This document shows, one piece after another, positions 30,670 through 39,324 of a stretch of 64,000 nucleotides of DNA. The position numbers and the translations under genes were made by a program. Positions within the stretch are counted from its first letter, which is position 1, and each line of letters begins with the position of its first letter. Source of the stretch: Kaistia algarum (GTDB lineage Bacteria > Pseudomonadota > Alphaproteobacteria > Rhizobiales > Kaistiaceae); assembly GCF_026343945.1 (NCBI RefSeq), contig NZ_JAPKNJ010000001.1, positions 558,001 through 622,000 on the forward strand, read 5' to 3'. The notes below the pieces were generated by a model that was not told the origin of the DNA, searched no databases, and saw only the letters and a program-made list of their open reading frames with translations.

Positions 30670-31062
30670 CGGACACGACTCGAAACCGGGCGACCGGCCG
30701 AATTTCCGTTCCGGCCGTTCTCCCTACAAACCGGAGCCGAGCGCGATCCGGGCGCCACGTTGAAACATCCGCGCTTTCTGATATAGTATTGTGATAGATC
30801 GGCGCGGAGGACTGCATCCCCGGTGAGGATGTGAGCGCGCTGAAACTATATTGCAGGGCGGGAACGGCCTTTGGTGTTGTTCTGACCGCCGCATCGCTTG
30901 CTTTCGAAGCCTATGCCGTATCGTATTGTGCGATGACCTCGATCGAGGTCGTTGGCGTGTGAACTATTGCCGCGCCTGCCGCGTATTTCCGCGCCGCTGA
31001 CGCGTCCGTTCCACCCGGCCCGACATGGGCTCCTGGGCGAGCCTATCGCCAGGGAGGCGCAG
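30670..31062 (+). other. Intergenic stretch with a candidate promoter
   Basis: This is the only gap above 300 bp without a confident gene. It contains a good sigma-70-like promoter, TTGAAA (30760-30765), a 16-bp spacer and TATAGT (30782-30787), facing the unknown gene at 31063. A 43-codon frame starting GTG 30831 exists, but its ribosome site is only two bases away and it has no recognisable features, so I do not call it. Confidence 0.45.
30760..30787 (+). promoter_or_regulatory. Candidate sigma-70 promoter
   Basis: TTGAAA, 16-bp spacing, TATAGT, unusually consensus-like for this GC-rich DNA. It points toward the two unknown genes at 31063-31875, leaving a leader of roughly 270 nt. Confidence 0.5.
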
Positions 31063-31383
31063 ATGACGTCCGAGTCAAAGCCGGTCTCGATTTCGCTTAC
31101 CGATCTCTCGAACCGAATTCCCGAGGCCGTGAAGTCGGTCAAAGCCAACGCCAAGTTCGCAGCGCTCAAGCCGGATGCGCGCTTCTTCCCCGATCCGGGG
31201 ATCATCGGGTTCATCCTGAGCGAAGAGGAAATCAAGGGTCTCGATCTGACCGAGGGACGGCAGGTCGCGCGAACAATCGTGGGCGGTATCGGCTATCCCT
31301 ATGATCCCGCGTTCGTTTTCTGGGGCAAATATATCGTTTGCGGCTTCTTCCCCTATCGCCGCTTCCAGGACCCGCCCAGATAG
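31063..31383 (+). CDS. Protein of unknown function, first gene of a two-gene unit
   Basis: A 106-residue protein with no signal peptide, preceded by a strong AGGGAGG site at 31051-31057. The N-terminal half is polar and helical (SISLTDLSNRIPEAVKSVKA); the C-terminal half is Gly/aromatic-rich (GGIGYPYDPAFVFWGKYIV) with one Cys. I do not recognise the family. A Cys-rich protein gene starts 9 bp downstream, so the two are almost certainly co-transcribed. The leader-like polar N-terminus and unusual C-terminus leave open a peptide-precursor role, but this is speculation. Confidence 0.6.
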   Translation: MTSESKPVSISLTDLSNRIPEAVKSVKANAKFAALKPDARFFPDPGIIGFILSEEEIKGLDLTEGRQVARTIVGGIGYPYDPAFVFWGKYIVCGFFPYRRFQDPPR

Positions 31384-31392
31384 GCGGCAACC

Positions 31393-31875
31393 ATGGCCGA
31401 GACAATCGCAGTGGGGGAGACGCTCGCCTGTCCGAGCGCCCAGCCTGGCATGGCCGATCTGCAGGTGCTTGGGCTCGTCGAACATGGGCCGGAGGGCCCC
31501 CGGATCGCCTATCTGAACGCGCGGCTGCCGGCCGACGAGGACCTGCTCGCCCGCGCCGCCCCTGCCCCGCCAACGGCGGTATTCCGCCTCTCCGGCACCT
31601 GCGAGACGCGGAAATGCCAGCATTTCGACGGCAAGGATTGCCAGTTGGCGGTCCGGATCGTCGCCAGGCTGCCGGAGGTGGTGTCGTCGCTGCCACCGTG
31701 CAACATCCGCCGATCCTGCCGGTGGTTCGCGCAGGAAGGCGGCGCGGCCTGCAAGCGATGCCCGCAGATTTCGACGACCGATGACGGCAGCCACGCCGAA
31801 CTCGCCGCCATCGCTCTGCCTCCAACCGGCAAAAGCCATGGCGACGCGCCAACGGCGAGCGACCCTAAGCTATAG
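31393..31875 (+). CDS. Cys-rich protein, possible metal or Fe-S binding
   Basis: A 160-residue cytoplasmic protein with eight cysteines at positions 13, 70, 75, 83, 103, 109, 120 and 123 and a conserved-looking H77. Key segments are CETRKCQHFDGKDC, LPPCNIRRSC and EGGAACKRCPQ. From memory this resembles a small family often labelled 'nitrogen fixation protein' without experimental support. The pattern suggests a metal or Fe-S site. It is the second gene of a two-gene unit and its last 6 bp overlap the convergent glyoxalase-like gene. Confidence 0.65.
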   Translation: MAETIAVGETLACPSAQPGMADLQVLGLVEHGPEGPRIAYLNARLPADEDLLARAAPAPPTAVFRLSGTCETRKCQHFDGKDCQLAVRIVARLPEVVSSLPPCNIRRSCRWFAQEGGAACKRCPQISTTDDGSHAELAAIALPPTGKSHGDAPTASDPKL

Positions 31876-32406
31876 CCTCTCGTTGAACCGGATCCGGTTG
31901 CCGAACGGATCCGGTACTTCGACCATCAACGCGCCATAGCCGGTTTCCTGCAAGCCGGGCCGGGAATAGCCATAGACCTTTTCAGTCAATTCGCGATGGA
32001 AGGTGCGAATTCCCGTCATCCAGACGAAAACCGTGGAGCCTGGGCTCGCATCGCCGTGATGCTCAGAGAGATGAAGCTTCATGCCGGCTCGCGAAACCTC
32101 GGCATAGAGCGGCAATCCCGGCTCGTAGCGATGCTCCCAGTCGAACGTGAAACCGAGGAAGCCTTCATAGAACTCCCGCGCCTTGTCGACCGAGAAGATG
32201 CGCAGGATCGGGATCACCTCCCGAACAACCGGCCCCGGATTCCCAACTCCAGCGACGAGCGCGGCCGATAGCGCGTTCCAGTCGCGCAGGCCGAACTGTC
32301 GGGCGATCAGTTCGAGGGTCTCGCTGTGCGTGAGATCGACGCCGCGGCCGGAGAACTCGGCGCGCAGCTCTTTGGCCATGGTCTTCGCATCGCGAAAATC
32401 ACGCAT
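31870..32406 (-). CDS. Glyoxalase-superfamily protein with N-terminal helical domain
   Basis: A 178-residue two-part protein. Residues 1-48 (MRDFRDAKTMAKELRAEFSG, then HSETLELIARQFGLRDWNAL) match the small N-terminal domain called glyoxalase-related. Residues about 58-178 form one VOC-fold unit ending DPFGNRIRFNERL. VOC proteins include glyoxalase I and antibiotic-binding proteins; with one module it would dimerise to make a site. Substrate unknown. Start ATG 32406 matches the family N-terminus. Confidence 0.82.
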   Translation of the reverse strand: MRDFRDAKTMAKELRAEFSGRGVDLTHSETLELIARQFGLRDWNALSAALVAGVGNPGPVVREVIPILRIFSVDKAREFYEGFLGFTFDWEHRYEPGLPLYAEVSRAGMKLHLSEHHGDASPGSTVFVWMTGIRTFHRELTEKVYGYSRPGLQETGYGALMVEVPDPFGNRIRFNERL

Positions 32407-32591
32407 GATTCCAGTCCTTTGCGTTGCGGCGAACGGACGATCAGAGCTTGCATTGCTGATAGGTTCGCCGATGCGCAAACGGACCCGATCTTGCCTCCCG
32501 ATGCATTCACCCTACCCCGGAGGGCGCAAGCGGCAGGCTGCATCAGCCTGCCGCGATGCTAGGAAATGACATGCACCAAGGTCAAGAGCGG

Positions 32592-34184
32592 TCAGTCGAT
32601 CAGATTGTAGGCCGGGACGGTGAGGAACGCCTCGCATTCGTCAGCGGTCGACAGGCGAGCGAACAGGTCGATCGCCTCGGGGAACCGGCCGGCCGCGTAA
32701 TTGTCGGCACCGATCTCCCCCTTGACGACCTCCATCTCCTCGGCAAGCAACTTGGCGAACAACGCCTTCGTCACCTGCTCGCCGCCTTCCAGCGTCGCCT
32801 CGAAGTGCAGTTGCTGCCAGATCTGGGTCCGGCTGATCTCGGCGGTCGCTGCATCCTCCATGAGGTTATAGATCGGCACCGCGCCACGGCCGCGCAGCCA
32901 GGCCTCGATATACTGGACGCCGACGCGGATATTGTGACGGAGCCCTTCCTCAGTCCGCGTCCCCTCGTGGACTTCGAGCATGTCCTTCTGGCCGTAGCTG
33001 ACTTCCTCGCGCAGGCGCGTCAGCTGGTTCGGCGCGGGCATCAGGCGGTCGAAGACCTCCATGGCGACCGGGACGAGATCGGGATGGGCAACCCAGGTTC
33101 CGTCGTGACCGGCGCCGGCCTCGCGCTCCTTGTCGGCGCGAACCTTGGCGAAGGCCGCCTCATTGGCGGCCGGATTGTTCTTGATCGGAATCTGCGCGGC
33201 CATGCCGCCCATGGCGAAGGCGCCGCGACGATGGCAGGTCTTGATCAAGAGCTCCGAATAGGCCTTGAGGAACGCCTTGCCCATCAGGACCTGGCCACGG
33301 TCGGGCAGAAGGAAGCTCTTGTTGTTCCGCAACGTCTTGATGAAGGAGAAGATGTAGTCCCAGCGGCCGCAATTGAGGCCGGCCATATGGTCCTTCAATT
33401 CGAACAGGATCTCGTCCATCTCGAAGGCAGCGGGCAGTGTCTCGATCAGGACCGTGGCCTTGACCGAACCGTGCGGGACGCCGAGCAGTTCCTCAGCGGC
33501 CGTAAACACGTCGTTCCAAAGCCGGGCCTCAAGATGGCTCTCCATCTTCGGCAGATAGAAATACGGTCCCGATCCCTGCGCCAGTGCAGTCTTGGCGTTG
33601 TGGAAGAAATAGAGACCGAAGTCGACCAGCGAGCCGGAAGCCGGCTCACCTTCGAACGTGATATGGCGCTCGGGAAGATGCCAACCGCGTGGCCGGATGA
33701 CGAGGACCGCCGGCTTCGACGAGACCTTGTATTCCTTGCCGGTCTTCGGGTCGGTGAAATCGATCTTGCCGGCCCAGCGATCCTTCAGATTGATCTGGCC
33801 CTCGACCATATTGGCCCAGACCGGCGAGGACGCATCCTCGAAGTCCGCCATGAAGACCTTGGCGCCCGAATTCAGCGCATTGACGATCATCTTGCGATCG
33901 ACCGGCCCGGTGATCTCGACGCGGCGGTCGAGAAGATCAGCCGGAATCGGCGCTACTTTCCAATCACCGGACCGGACGGACGCGGTCTCGGGCAGGAAAT
34001 CCGGCAGTCCGCCGGCATCGAAGAAAGCCTGGCGTTCCTTGCGGAATTCCAGCAGCGCCCGCCGGGTGCCATCGAAACGGCCGTGCAATTCGGCGACGAA
34101 GGCAAGCGCCTCGGGCGTCAGGATCTCGTCGAAGCGGGGACCGGAAGCGCCGGTGACGACAAGGCGGCTGGCATGGGCGGACAA
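32592..34184 (-). CDS. aceB: Malate synthase A
   Basis: A 530-residue protein of the short (A-type) malate synthase family, matching E. coli AceB length. Family sequences include VFMADFEDASSP, PKMESHLEARLWNDVF, VLIETLPAAFEMDEILFEL and the late catalytic region LMEDAATAEISRTQIWQQL with the catalytic Asp. It condenses glyoxylate with acetyl-CoA to malate. The glycolate oxidase genes at 47-52 kb would supply glyoxylate, linking the two loci metabolically though not physically. No isocitrate lyase gene is in the window. Confidence 0.95.
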   Translation of the reverse strand: MSAHASRLVVTGASGPRFDEILTPEALAFVAELHGRFDGTRRALLEFRKERQAFFDAGGLPDFLPETASVRSGDWKVAPIPADLLDRRVEITGPVDRKMIVNALNSGAKVFMADFEDASSPVWANMVEGQINLKDRWAGKIDFTDPKTGKEYKVSSKPAVLVIRPRGWHLPERHITFEGEPASGSLVDFGLYFFHNAKTALAQGSGPYFYLPKMESHLEARLWNDVFTAAEELLGVPHGSVKATVLIETLPAAFEMDEILFELKDHMAGLNCGRWDYIFSFIKTLRNNKSFLLPDRGQVLMGKAFLKAYSELLIKTCHRRGAFAMGGMAAQIPIKNNPAANEAAFAKVRADKEREAGAGHDGTWVAHPDLVPVAMEVFDRLMPAPNQLTRLREEVSYGQKDMLEVHEGTRTEEGLRHNIRVGVQYIEAWLRGRGAVPIYNLMEDAATAEISRTQIWQQLHFEATLEGGEQVTKALFAKLLAEEMEVVKGEIGADNYAAGRFPEAIDLFARLSTADECEAFLTVPAYNLID

Positions 34185-34310
34185 TGGATTTCTCCTCAGG
34201 CGGGCAAGGTGGAGGCATCATGTCATGCCGCCGTCTTCAACGAAACAAGCGGAAAGCTCCGAGGACCTTTTCCGCTTGGGAGAAAATGATCAGGCGCAAC
34301 CGCCCTCGCC

Positions 34311-34952
34311 TCACCCGGCCTTGGCGGCGTCGACGACAGAGCGCAGGCGCGCCGCTTCGGCCTGCGGATCGGCGGTCCCCATGATCGCCGAGACGATCGC
34401 GATGCCGTCGCTGCCGGAGCGGATGGCGGCTTCGCCATTTTCCGCCTTCACGCCGCCAATGACGACGATCGGCAGCCGCGAGGCAGCGCGGATCGCGCCG
34501 ACGCCGTCGAAGCCGATCGGCGTCGGGGCGTTCGGCTTGGTCGAGGTGAAGTAGATCGGGCCGACGCCGAGATAATCGACCGGGTCGATGTCCTCGGCCA
34601 CGAGTTCGGAAACGCGCGATACCGAGAGGCCGATGATCCGGTCCGGCCCGATCAGGTCGCGAACCGTCCGCGTGCGCATGTCGCTCTGGCCGACATGGAC
34701 CCCGTCGGCGTCGACGGCGAGCGCGACGTCGACACGGTCGTTGATGATAAGCGGAATGCCGCGCGGCCGGAGGATATCGATGAGCGCCGCGGCTGTATCG
34801 ATCAGGTGGCGTGTCTTGTTCTCCGGATCGCGAAGCTGGACGAGCGTGACCCCGCCGTCGATGGCCTGCCGAACGGTCTCGACGACGCCGCGCGGTCCGG
34901 CGAGTCCCTCATCGGTGATCAGATAGAGCGAGAGGTCGAACGGACGGCGCAT
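34311..34952 (-). CDS. thiE: Thiamine-phosphate synthase
   Basis: A 213-residue TIM-barrel enzyme joining HMP-PP and thiazole phosphate to form thiamine phosphate. Typical segments are LYLITDEGL, VQLRDPENKTR, LIINDRVDVALAVDADGVHV and, near the C-terminus, VIGGV. It is second in the operon; its ATG overlaps the thiM stop by one base (TGATG). Both genes are under the TPP riboswitch upstream of thiM. Confidence 0.94.
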   Translation of the reverse strand: MRRPFDLSLYLITDEGLAGPRGVVETVRQAIDGGVTLVQLRDPENKTRHLIDTAAALIDILRPRGIPLIINDRVDVALAVDADGVHVGQSDMRTRTVRDLIGPDRIIGLSVSRVSELVAEDIDPVDYLGVGPIYFTSTKPNAPTPIGFDGVGAIRAASRLPIVVIGGVKAENGEAAIRSGSDGIAIVSAIMGTADPQAEAARLRSVVDAAKAG

Positions 34953-35788
34953 CAGATGGCCTCCCCCTCGACGACCCGGATCGTCGCGTGGCGTTCGATC
35001 GTGGCAGCATCGATGCGATGGAGCGCATCGCAGAGTTCGGCCGGGAGATGGCCGGGGCCCTTCACATGGATGGCGGCGTCGGCGCCGGCGGCGCCATAGA
35101 CGGCCAGCGCGGCGACGGCAGCTTCCATCGGCGGGCGGACGGCGGCGAAGGCGGCGACGGTCGCCGAGAGCGCGCAGCCGAGCGCGGTCGAGAGCGGCAT
35201 CAGCGCATCGCCGCCGGTGATCGCGACGACGAGCCTGCCATCGGTGACATAGTCCGTCTCGCCCGTGACGGCGACGACTGCGCCCGTGCTGATGGCCAGA
35301 GCTTTGGCCGCATCCAGTGCCGCATCGGAACTCGCCGTCGAATCGACACCCTTGCCACCCGCGCCCGACGCCCCGGCCAGGCTCAGGATTTCACTGGCAT
35401 TACCGCGGATCACCGCTGGCTTGAGCGCAGCGAATTCGACCGCGATGCCGGTACGGTAGGGCGTGGCGCCGCAGCCGACCGGGTCGAGCACCCAAGGCTT
35501 GCCGAGTTCACGAGCGCGCGCGATGGAGCGGCGCATGCCCTCGACCCAGGGCGGCGACAAGGTGCCGATATTGACGACGAGCGAACTGGAGATCGCGACG
35601 AAATCATCCGCCTCCTCGGCCGTGTGCACCATGGCCGGCGAGGCGCCGAGCGCCAGCAGCACATTGGCCGAGATGGTCATCGCGACATAGTTGGTGATGT
35701 TCTGGACAAGCGGGCGGGCGGCGCGCACCGCCTCGAGCGCGCCATGGGCGTCCGTGACGGACAGTTTCAATTCGGAATGTTCAGTCAT
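34952..35788 (-). CDS. thiM: Hydroxyethylthiazole kinase
   Basis: A 278-residue ribokinase-like enzyme of thiazole salvage, phosphorylating hydroxyethylthiazole. Segments include VQNITNYVAMTISANVLLALG at the N-terminus, VLDPVGCGAT and the C-terminal catalytic GGDALMPLSTALGC-type region. Start ATG 35788 has AAGGA seven bases upstream. With thiE it forms a salvage operon that rebuilds thiamine phosphate from recovered thiazole; thiD is not present here. Confidence 0.94.
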   Translation of the reverse strand: MTEHSELKLSVTDAHGALEAVRAARPLVQNITNYVAMTISANVLLALGASPAMVHTAEEADDFVAISSSLVVNIGTLSPPWVEGMRRSIARARELGKPWVLDPVGCGATPYRTGIAVEFAALKPAVIRGNASEILSLAGASGAGGKGVDSTASSDAALDAAKALAISTGAVVAVTGETDYVTDGRLVVAITGGDALMPLSTALGCALSATVAAFAAVRPPMEAAVAALAVYGAAGADAAIHVKGPGHLPAELCDALHRIDAATIERHATIRVVEGEAI

Positions 35789-35851
35789 TTCTTCGTCCTT
35801 GGCGCTGGCGCAGGACGGAACGATGGCTTGGGCGCAAACCGCGCCTTTGGC

Positions 35852-35943
35852 TCAATCCCTCCGCCGGCATGATCCGGATCAGGTTCGCGGGTTAGCCCGA
35901 AGGCCTCTCAGCCAGGATCCGGAACGGATCGAGGCACCCCGAT
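35852..35943 (-). promoter_or_regulatory. TPP riboswitch (THI element)
   Basis: On the minus strand the conserved landmarks occur in order: GGGGTGCC, CTGAGA, CGAACCTGATC, GGATCATGCCGGCGGAGGGA. It lies 64 bp upstream of thiM. A small hairpin GGCGC-AAACC-GCGCC (35831-35845) follows and may belong to the expression platform. Binding of thiamine pyrophosphate should switch thiM-thiE off. Confidence 0.95.
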
Positions 35944-36084
35944 GAGACGGGCGCAAACTAGCACGAAGTTGCGGGCGCGCAAGGAGGAGGCCGTACCTGC
36001 CGGCAATTGCGCCAACGAGGGGAACCAACTCCGTGGTATTTTGTTGTTTCGCATCGGCGCGCCCAGCGCCAGGAGAGCCACCAT

Positions 36085-36963
36085 ATGCAGGATATTCCCT
36101 CGCCGGCCGGGTTCACGTCGACCCAGCAGATGCCAGACAACGCTTCGGCGGCCTTGCCACTGCGCTTGCGGCTGGGGGTTGAGCTTGACTATCAGCTCGC
36201 CGCCGACACGCCGATGATTACGATGGTGAATGTCCATCCGAGCGTGGCGTCGCGGCTCGAATATCCCGATCTGATCACCACCACGCCTGCCGTTCCGATC
36301 CACGGCTATTACGACGGATACGGCAATTGGTGCTGCCGCCTGCTGGCGCCGGCCGGCCGGTTCGAAATCCGGACCAGCACGGTGATCCGCGACAACGGCC
36401 TGCCGGATCCCTACCATCCGGAAGCAATCCAGCACCGAGTCGAAGACCTTCCTTACGACACCCTCGTCTATCTGCTGGGCAGCCGCTATTGCGAAACAGA
36501 CCGCCTGGCTGATGAGGGCTGGCGCCTGTTTGGGCACACGCAGCCCGGCTGGGGCCGGGTGCAGGCCGTTTGCGACTTCGTGCACAATCACATCCGCTTC
36601 GGCTATGAGAACGCGCGCAACACGCGGACGGCTGCCGAAGCTTATGCGGAAGGCGTGGGCGTATGCCGAGACTTCGCGCATCTGGCCGTCGCCTTCTGCC
36701 GGACGCTCAACATTCCGACGCGCTATTGCACCGGCTATATCTCGGATGTCGGCGAGCCACCGCCCTATGCGGCGATGGACCTCGCCGCCTGGATCGAGGT
36801 CTATCTGTCGGGCCAGTGGCACGTGTTCGATCCGCGCAACAACAAGCGGCGCTATGGACGTATCCCGATCGCCTATGGCCGCGACGCGGCCGATGTGCCG
36901 ATCACGCACACCTTCGGCCCGAACATCCTCTCGCGCTTCGCCGTGATCACGGAAGAAGCGTAG
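36085..36963 (+). CDS. Transglutaminase-like cysteine protease-fold protein
   Basis: A 292-residue protein. The transglutaminase-like core has the nucleophile region AEGVGVCRDFAHLAVAFCR and later VFDPRNNKRRYGRIPIAYGR with the expected Asp. At the place of the catalytic His, normally in a HAW motif, it has DLAAWIEVYL, with Ala where His would be. It may therefore be a family-specific variant or inactive. An N-terminal beta domain (about 20-130) precedes. Start ATG 36085 has AGGAG upstream. A similar 3'-end fragment lies at 39250-39324. Confidence 0.82.
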   Translation: MQDIPSPAGFTSTQQMPDNASAALPLRLRLGVELDYQLAADTPMITMVNVHPSVASRLEYPDLITTTPAVPIHGYYDGYGNWCCRLLAPAGRFEIRTSTVIRDNGLPDPYHPEAIQHRVEDLPYDTLVYLLGSRYCETDRLADEGWRLFGHTQPGWGRVQAVCDFVHNHIRFGYENARNTRTAAEAYAEGVGVCRDFAHLAVAFCRTLNIPTRYCTGYISDVGEPPPYAAMDLAAWIEVYLSGQWHVFDPRNNKRRYGRIPIAYGRDAADVPITHTFGPNILSRFAVITEEA

Positions 36964-36996
36964 GAAACGGACCGATTTTCTCCCCAAGCCGATAGA

Positions 36997-38037
36997 TCAC
37001 GCGGCAAATGGCCGGAGCTTGGTCCGCCACGCGGCCGGGCTAAGCCCGGTCACGCGGCGGAACTCCCGATTGAAGTTCGACTTGGTCTGAAACCCCGCCT
37101 CCAGCATCGCGGCGGTCACTGTCACGTCGGTGTCGCGCAGCAGACGGCACGCCTCCTCGATGCGGTAGCCGTTGACATATTGCGACACGTTCATGCCGGC
37201 GAGGCGATTGACGGCGGCGGAAATCCGCCGGGCCGGCATGCCGGCCCGCCGGGCGAGGCGCGACAGATTGAGGTTCTCGTCGCAGTAGAGCCTCTCCTGC
37301 TTCATCAGCGCCTCCACGCTGGCCAGCACCTCGCGGTCGTCGTTAGCGTCCGGCTCGAGCGCGGCTGGCTCGATCTCGGGCGTCCCGTCCGGCGCAGCTT
37401 GGCTGCTGCCGGCGATCCAGGCCGTCAGGCCGATCATGAGCAGCCCGAGGAAATTGGCATTGCCGACGATGGCGCCGACATTGGCGCCGTGCATCTGCTC
37501 GAAGTTCAGAAACACCGCGAGATCGAACAATGCCGAAAGGCAGAGTGCCGCGGCGGCGACGTAGAGCGCCCGATGAACCGGCGTGACGCCCTCGAAACGC
37601 GCTTCGCCGAGCCCGTCGGGCCCAGAACGCCCGAGCCGCAACAAGGCGACCGCATAGAAGACGAACAACAGGACGAGCGCGATGTCGATCAGTTGCGGCA
37701 GCGTCAAGAACAGGACGACGACAAGCAAAGGCGGTAGCGTGGCGGCCAGTAGGTCACGGCGATGCGCCGGAGGGTCCGGGCGGATCAAACGGTGAAAGCT
37801 CGCATAGACGAGCGGTGGCAGAGAGGCCGCCAGCACCGGCAAGGCGAAGCGTAGCGCCGAGAAGCCATACCCCCACCTCAGCCCGATCAGCACGGATTGC
37901 AGCGCGCAGAGCCCGATCAGCAGCAGGAACGGCCGACCGGCACCCGCCCCCTCCCCGAAGCGCAGCAGGGCCAGAAACAGGATCGCGAGCAGCAGCGCGA
38001 CCACGAAGGGCAAAGGCACGAAGAGCAAGCGGGGCAC
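36997..38037 (-). CDS. AraC family regulator with membrane-spanning N-terminus
   Basis: A 346-residue protein. Residues about 1-215 contain about seven hydrophobic segments, a 7TM-like sensor region. The C-terminal AraC domain (about 240-340) has two helix-turn-helices: LNLSRLARRAGMPARRISAA and VTAAMLEAGFQTKSNFNREF, ending GLSPAAWR. Membrane AraC regulators sense an external or membrane signal. It starts at GTG 38037 and is divergent from a secreted alpha/beta hydrolase gene 139 bp away, the most likely target. Its last gene end faces the transglutaminase gene. Confidence 0.85.
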   Translation of the reverse strand: MPRLLFVPLPFVVALLLAILFLALLRFGEGAGAGRPFLLLIGLCALQSVLIGLRWGYGFSALRFALPVLAASLPPLVYASFHRLIRPDPPAHRRDLLAATLPPLLVVVLFLTLPQLIDIALVLLFVFYAVALLRLGRSGPDGLGEARFEGVTPVHRALYVAAAALCLSALFDLAVFLNFEQMHGANVGAIVGNANFLGLLMIGLTAWIAGSSQAAPDGTPEIEPAALEPDANDDREVLASVEALMKQERLYCDENLNLSRLARRAGMPARRISAAVNRLAGMNVSQYVNGYRIEEACRLLRDTDVTVTAAMLEAGFQTKSNFNREFRRVTGLSPAAWRTKLRPFAA

Positions 38038-38176
38038 CCGGCGAAAAGCGGCTCCAACGACGAAACGTGACCTAAATCACGATTGCGGACGACCTCAAAC
38101 AGGTTCGAGGACGCGGCGGGCGGATCGGAGGTGGCAGGCCGGCACCGTTGCCATGCTTCGCCAATCCGGAGTTTCC

Positions 38177-39250
38177 ATGAAGCCCCTCGCCCTTCTATTC
38201 ACATTGGTCGCCCTCGCGACGACCGCCCAACCCGTCCTCGCCGCCGATGTCGTCGGCGTCAAGACCCTCGCGGTCCCCTCGCCTGCCCGCGGCCGTGATC
38301 TCGCTGTCACCATCTGGTATCCGGCGACGCCCGGCGGAGCTGAAATCCGCGTCGGCGAAAGCAAGCTCTTCCGGGGCGCCCCCGCCTTCGCCGATGCGCC
38401 GCTCGCGCGCGGCCATTTTCCGCTGATCCTCGTTTCGCACGGCTCCGGCGCGCGGATCGAAAATCTCGGCTGGATCGCGAACCGCCTGGTCGCCGCCGGC
38501 TTCATCGTCGCCGGGCCCAACCACCCCGGCACGACCAGCGGCGACTCGACCCCGATCGATACGCCGAATGTGTGGGAGCGCACGGCAGATCTCTCGACGC
38601 TGCTCACGGCGTTGACGGAGAACCCTGATTGGCGCGACGCGCTCGCCGAGCGGCGGGTCGGTGTGCTCGGCTTCTCGCTCGGCGGCACGACAGCGATGGA
38701 GCTCGCAGGCGCGACGATCGATCGCGAGGCCTATGCGCGCTATTGCGACACCTATCCCGCGATGATGGACTGCATCTGGTTCGCTGGCGGCAAGGGCTAT
38801 GTCGATGGGAAGGAGGTTCCCAGCCAGAAGGTCGATCTGCGCCAGATGGACAAGAGCCGGTTCGAGCACTCCAACCGCGATCCGCGCATCGCCTCGGCGG
38901 TGCTGGTCGATCCCGGCATGGCGAAGGCGTTCCAGCCGGCGAGCCTTGAGGCCATCGCGATCCCGATGCACTTCATCAATCTCGGCGGTCCCGAAACCGT
39001 CCCTCCCGGCGTGATCGCCGACGATCTCGCGCGCCTGACGCCGAAGGGCGACTATGCTCAGGTTCAGGGCGCCGTGCACTTCACCTTCCTCGCCGAATGC
39101 CAGGTGGGAGGAAAGGCGCTGCTGGTCGAGATCGGCGAGGCTGACCAGCTTTGCGACGACGGCGGCACACGGCCGCGCGCTGACATGCATGCCGAGCTCG
39201 GCGACAGGATCGCCGCCGATTTTGCCCATGATCTGAAACCGGCACCATAG
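38177..39250 (+). CDS. Exported alpha/beta hydrolase (PAF-acetylhydrolase/dienelactone-hydrolase-like)
   Basis: A 357-residue protein with a signal peptide (cleavage near VLA, about residue 22). The hydrolase core has the oxyanion region LILVSHGSGARIENL and nucleophile elbow GFSLGG with S167; a C-terminal His in the VQGAVHFTF region completes a plausible triad. The overall pattern is that of predicted dienelactone hydrolases and platelet-activating-factor acetylhydrolase-like enzymes. It is probably periplasmic and acts on an ester or lipid of unknown type. It is divergent from a membrane AraC regulator. Confidence 0.85.
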   Translation: MKPLALLFTLVALATTAQPVLAADVVGVKTLAVPSPARGRDLAVTIWYPATPGGAEIRVGESKLFRGAPAFADAPLARGHFPLILVSHGSGARIENLGWIANRLVAAGFIVAGPNHPGTTSGDSTPIDTPNVWERTADLSTLLTALTENPDWRDALAERRVGVLGFSLGGTTAMELAGATIDREAYARYCDTYPAMMDCIWFAGGKGYVDGKEVPSQKVDLRQMDKSRFEHSNRDPRIASAVLVDPGMAKAFQPASLEAIAIPMHFINLGGPETVPPGVIADDLARLTPKGDYAQVQGAVHFTFLAECQVGGKALLVEIGEADQLCDDGGTRPRADMHAELGDRIAADFAHDLKPAP

Positions 39251-39324
39251 GGCGCGACGCGGTGGACGCGCCGATGACGCCCAGCTTCGGCGCGACCATC
39301 CTCTCGCACTTCGCCGTCGTCACG
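39250..39324 (+). pseudogene. 3' remnant of a transglutaminase-like gene
   Basis: Translated in the frame of GGG at 39250, the sequence reads GRDAVDAPMTPSFGATILSH then FAVVT, aligning without gaps to GRDAADVPITHTFGPNILSR and FAVIT at the C-terminus of the intact protein at 36085-36963. No matching upstream part is present: the previous bases belong to the hydrolase gene. It ends within the convergent DUF1697 gene. I interpret it as a relic of a deleted or duplicated paralogue. Confidence 0.65.

Noticed and set aside
30831..30962. 43-codon frame starting GTG in the 30.7-31.0 kb gap
   Set aside because: Ribosome site is only two bases from the start, no homology or features recognised; left as gap content.
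32556..34289. 577-codon plus-strand frame opposite malate synthase
   Set aside because: Exactly antisense to a full-length, well-conserved enzyme; high G+C keeps the antiparallel frame open.
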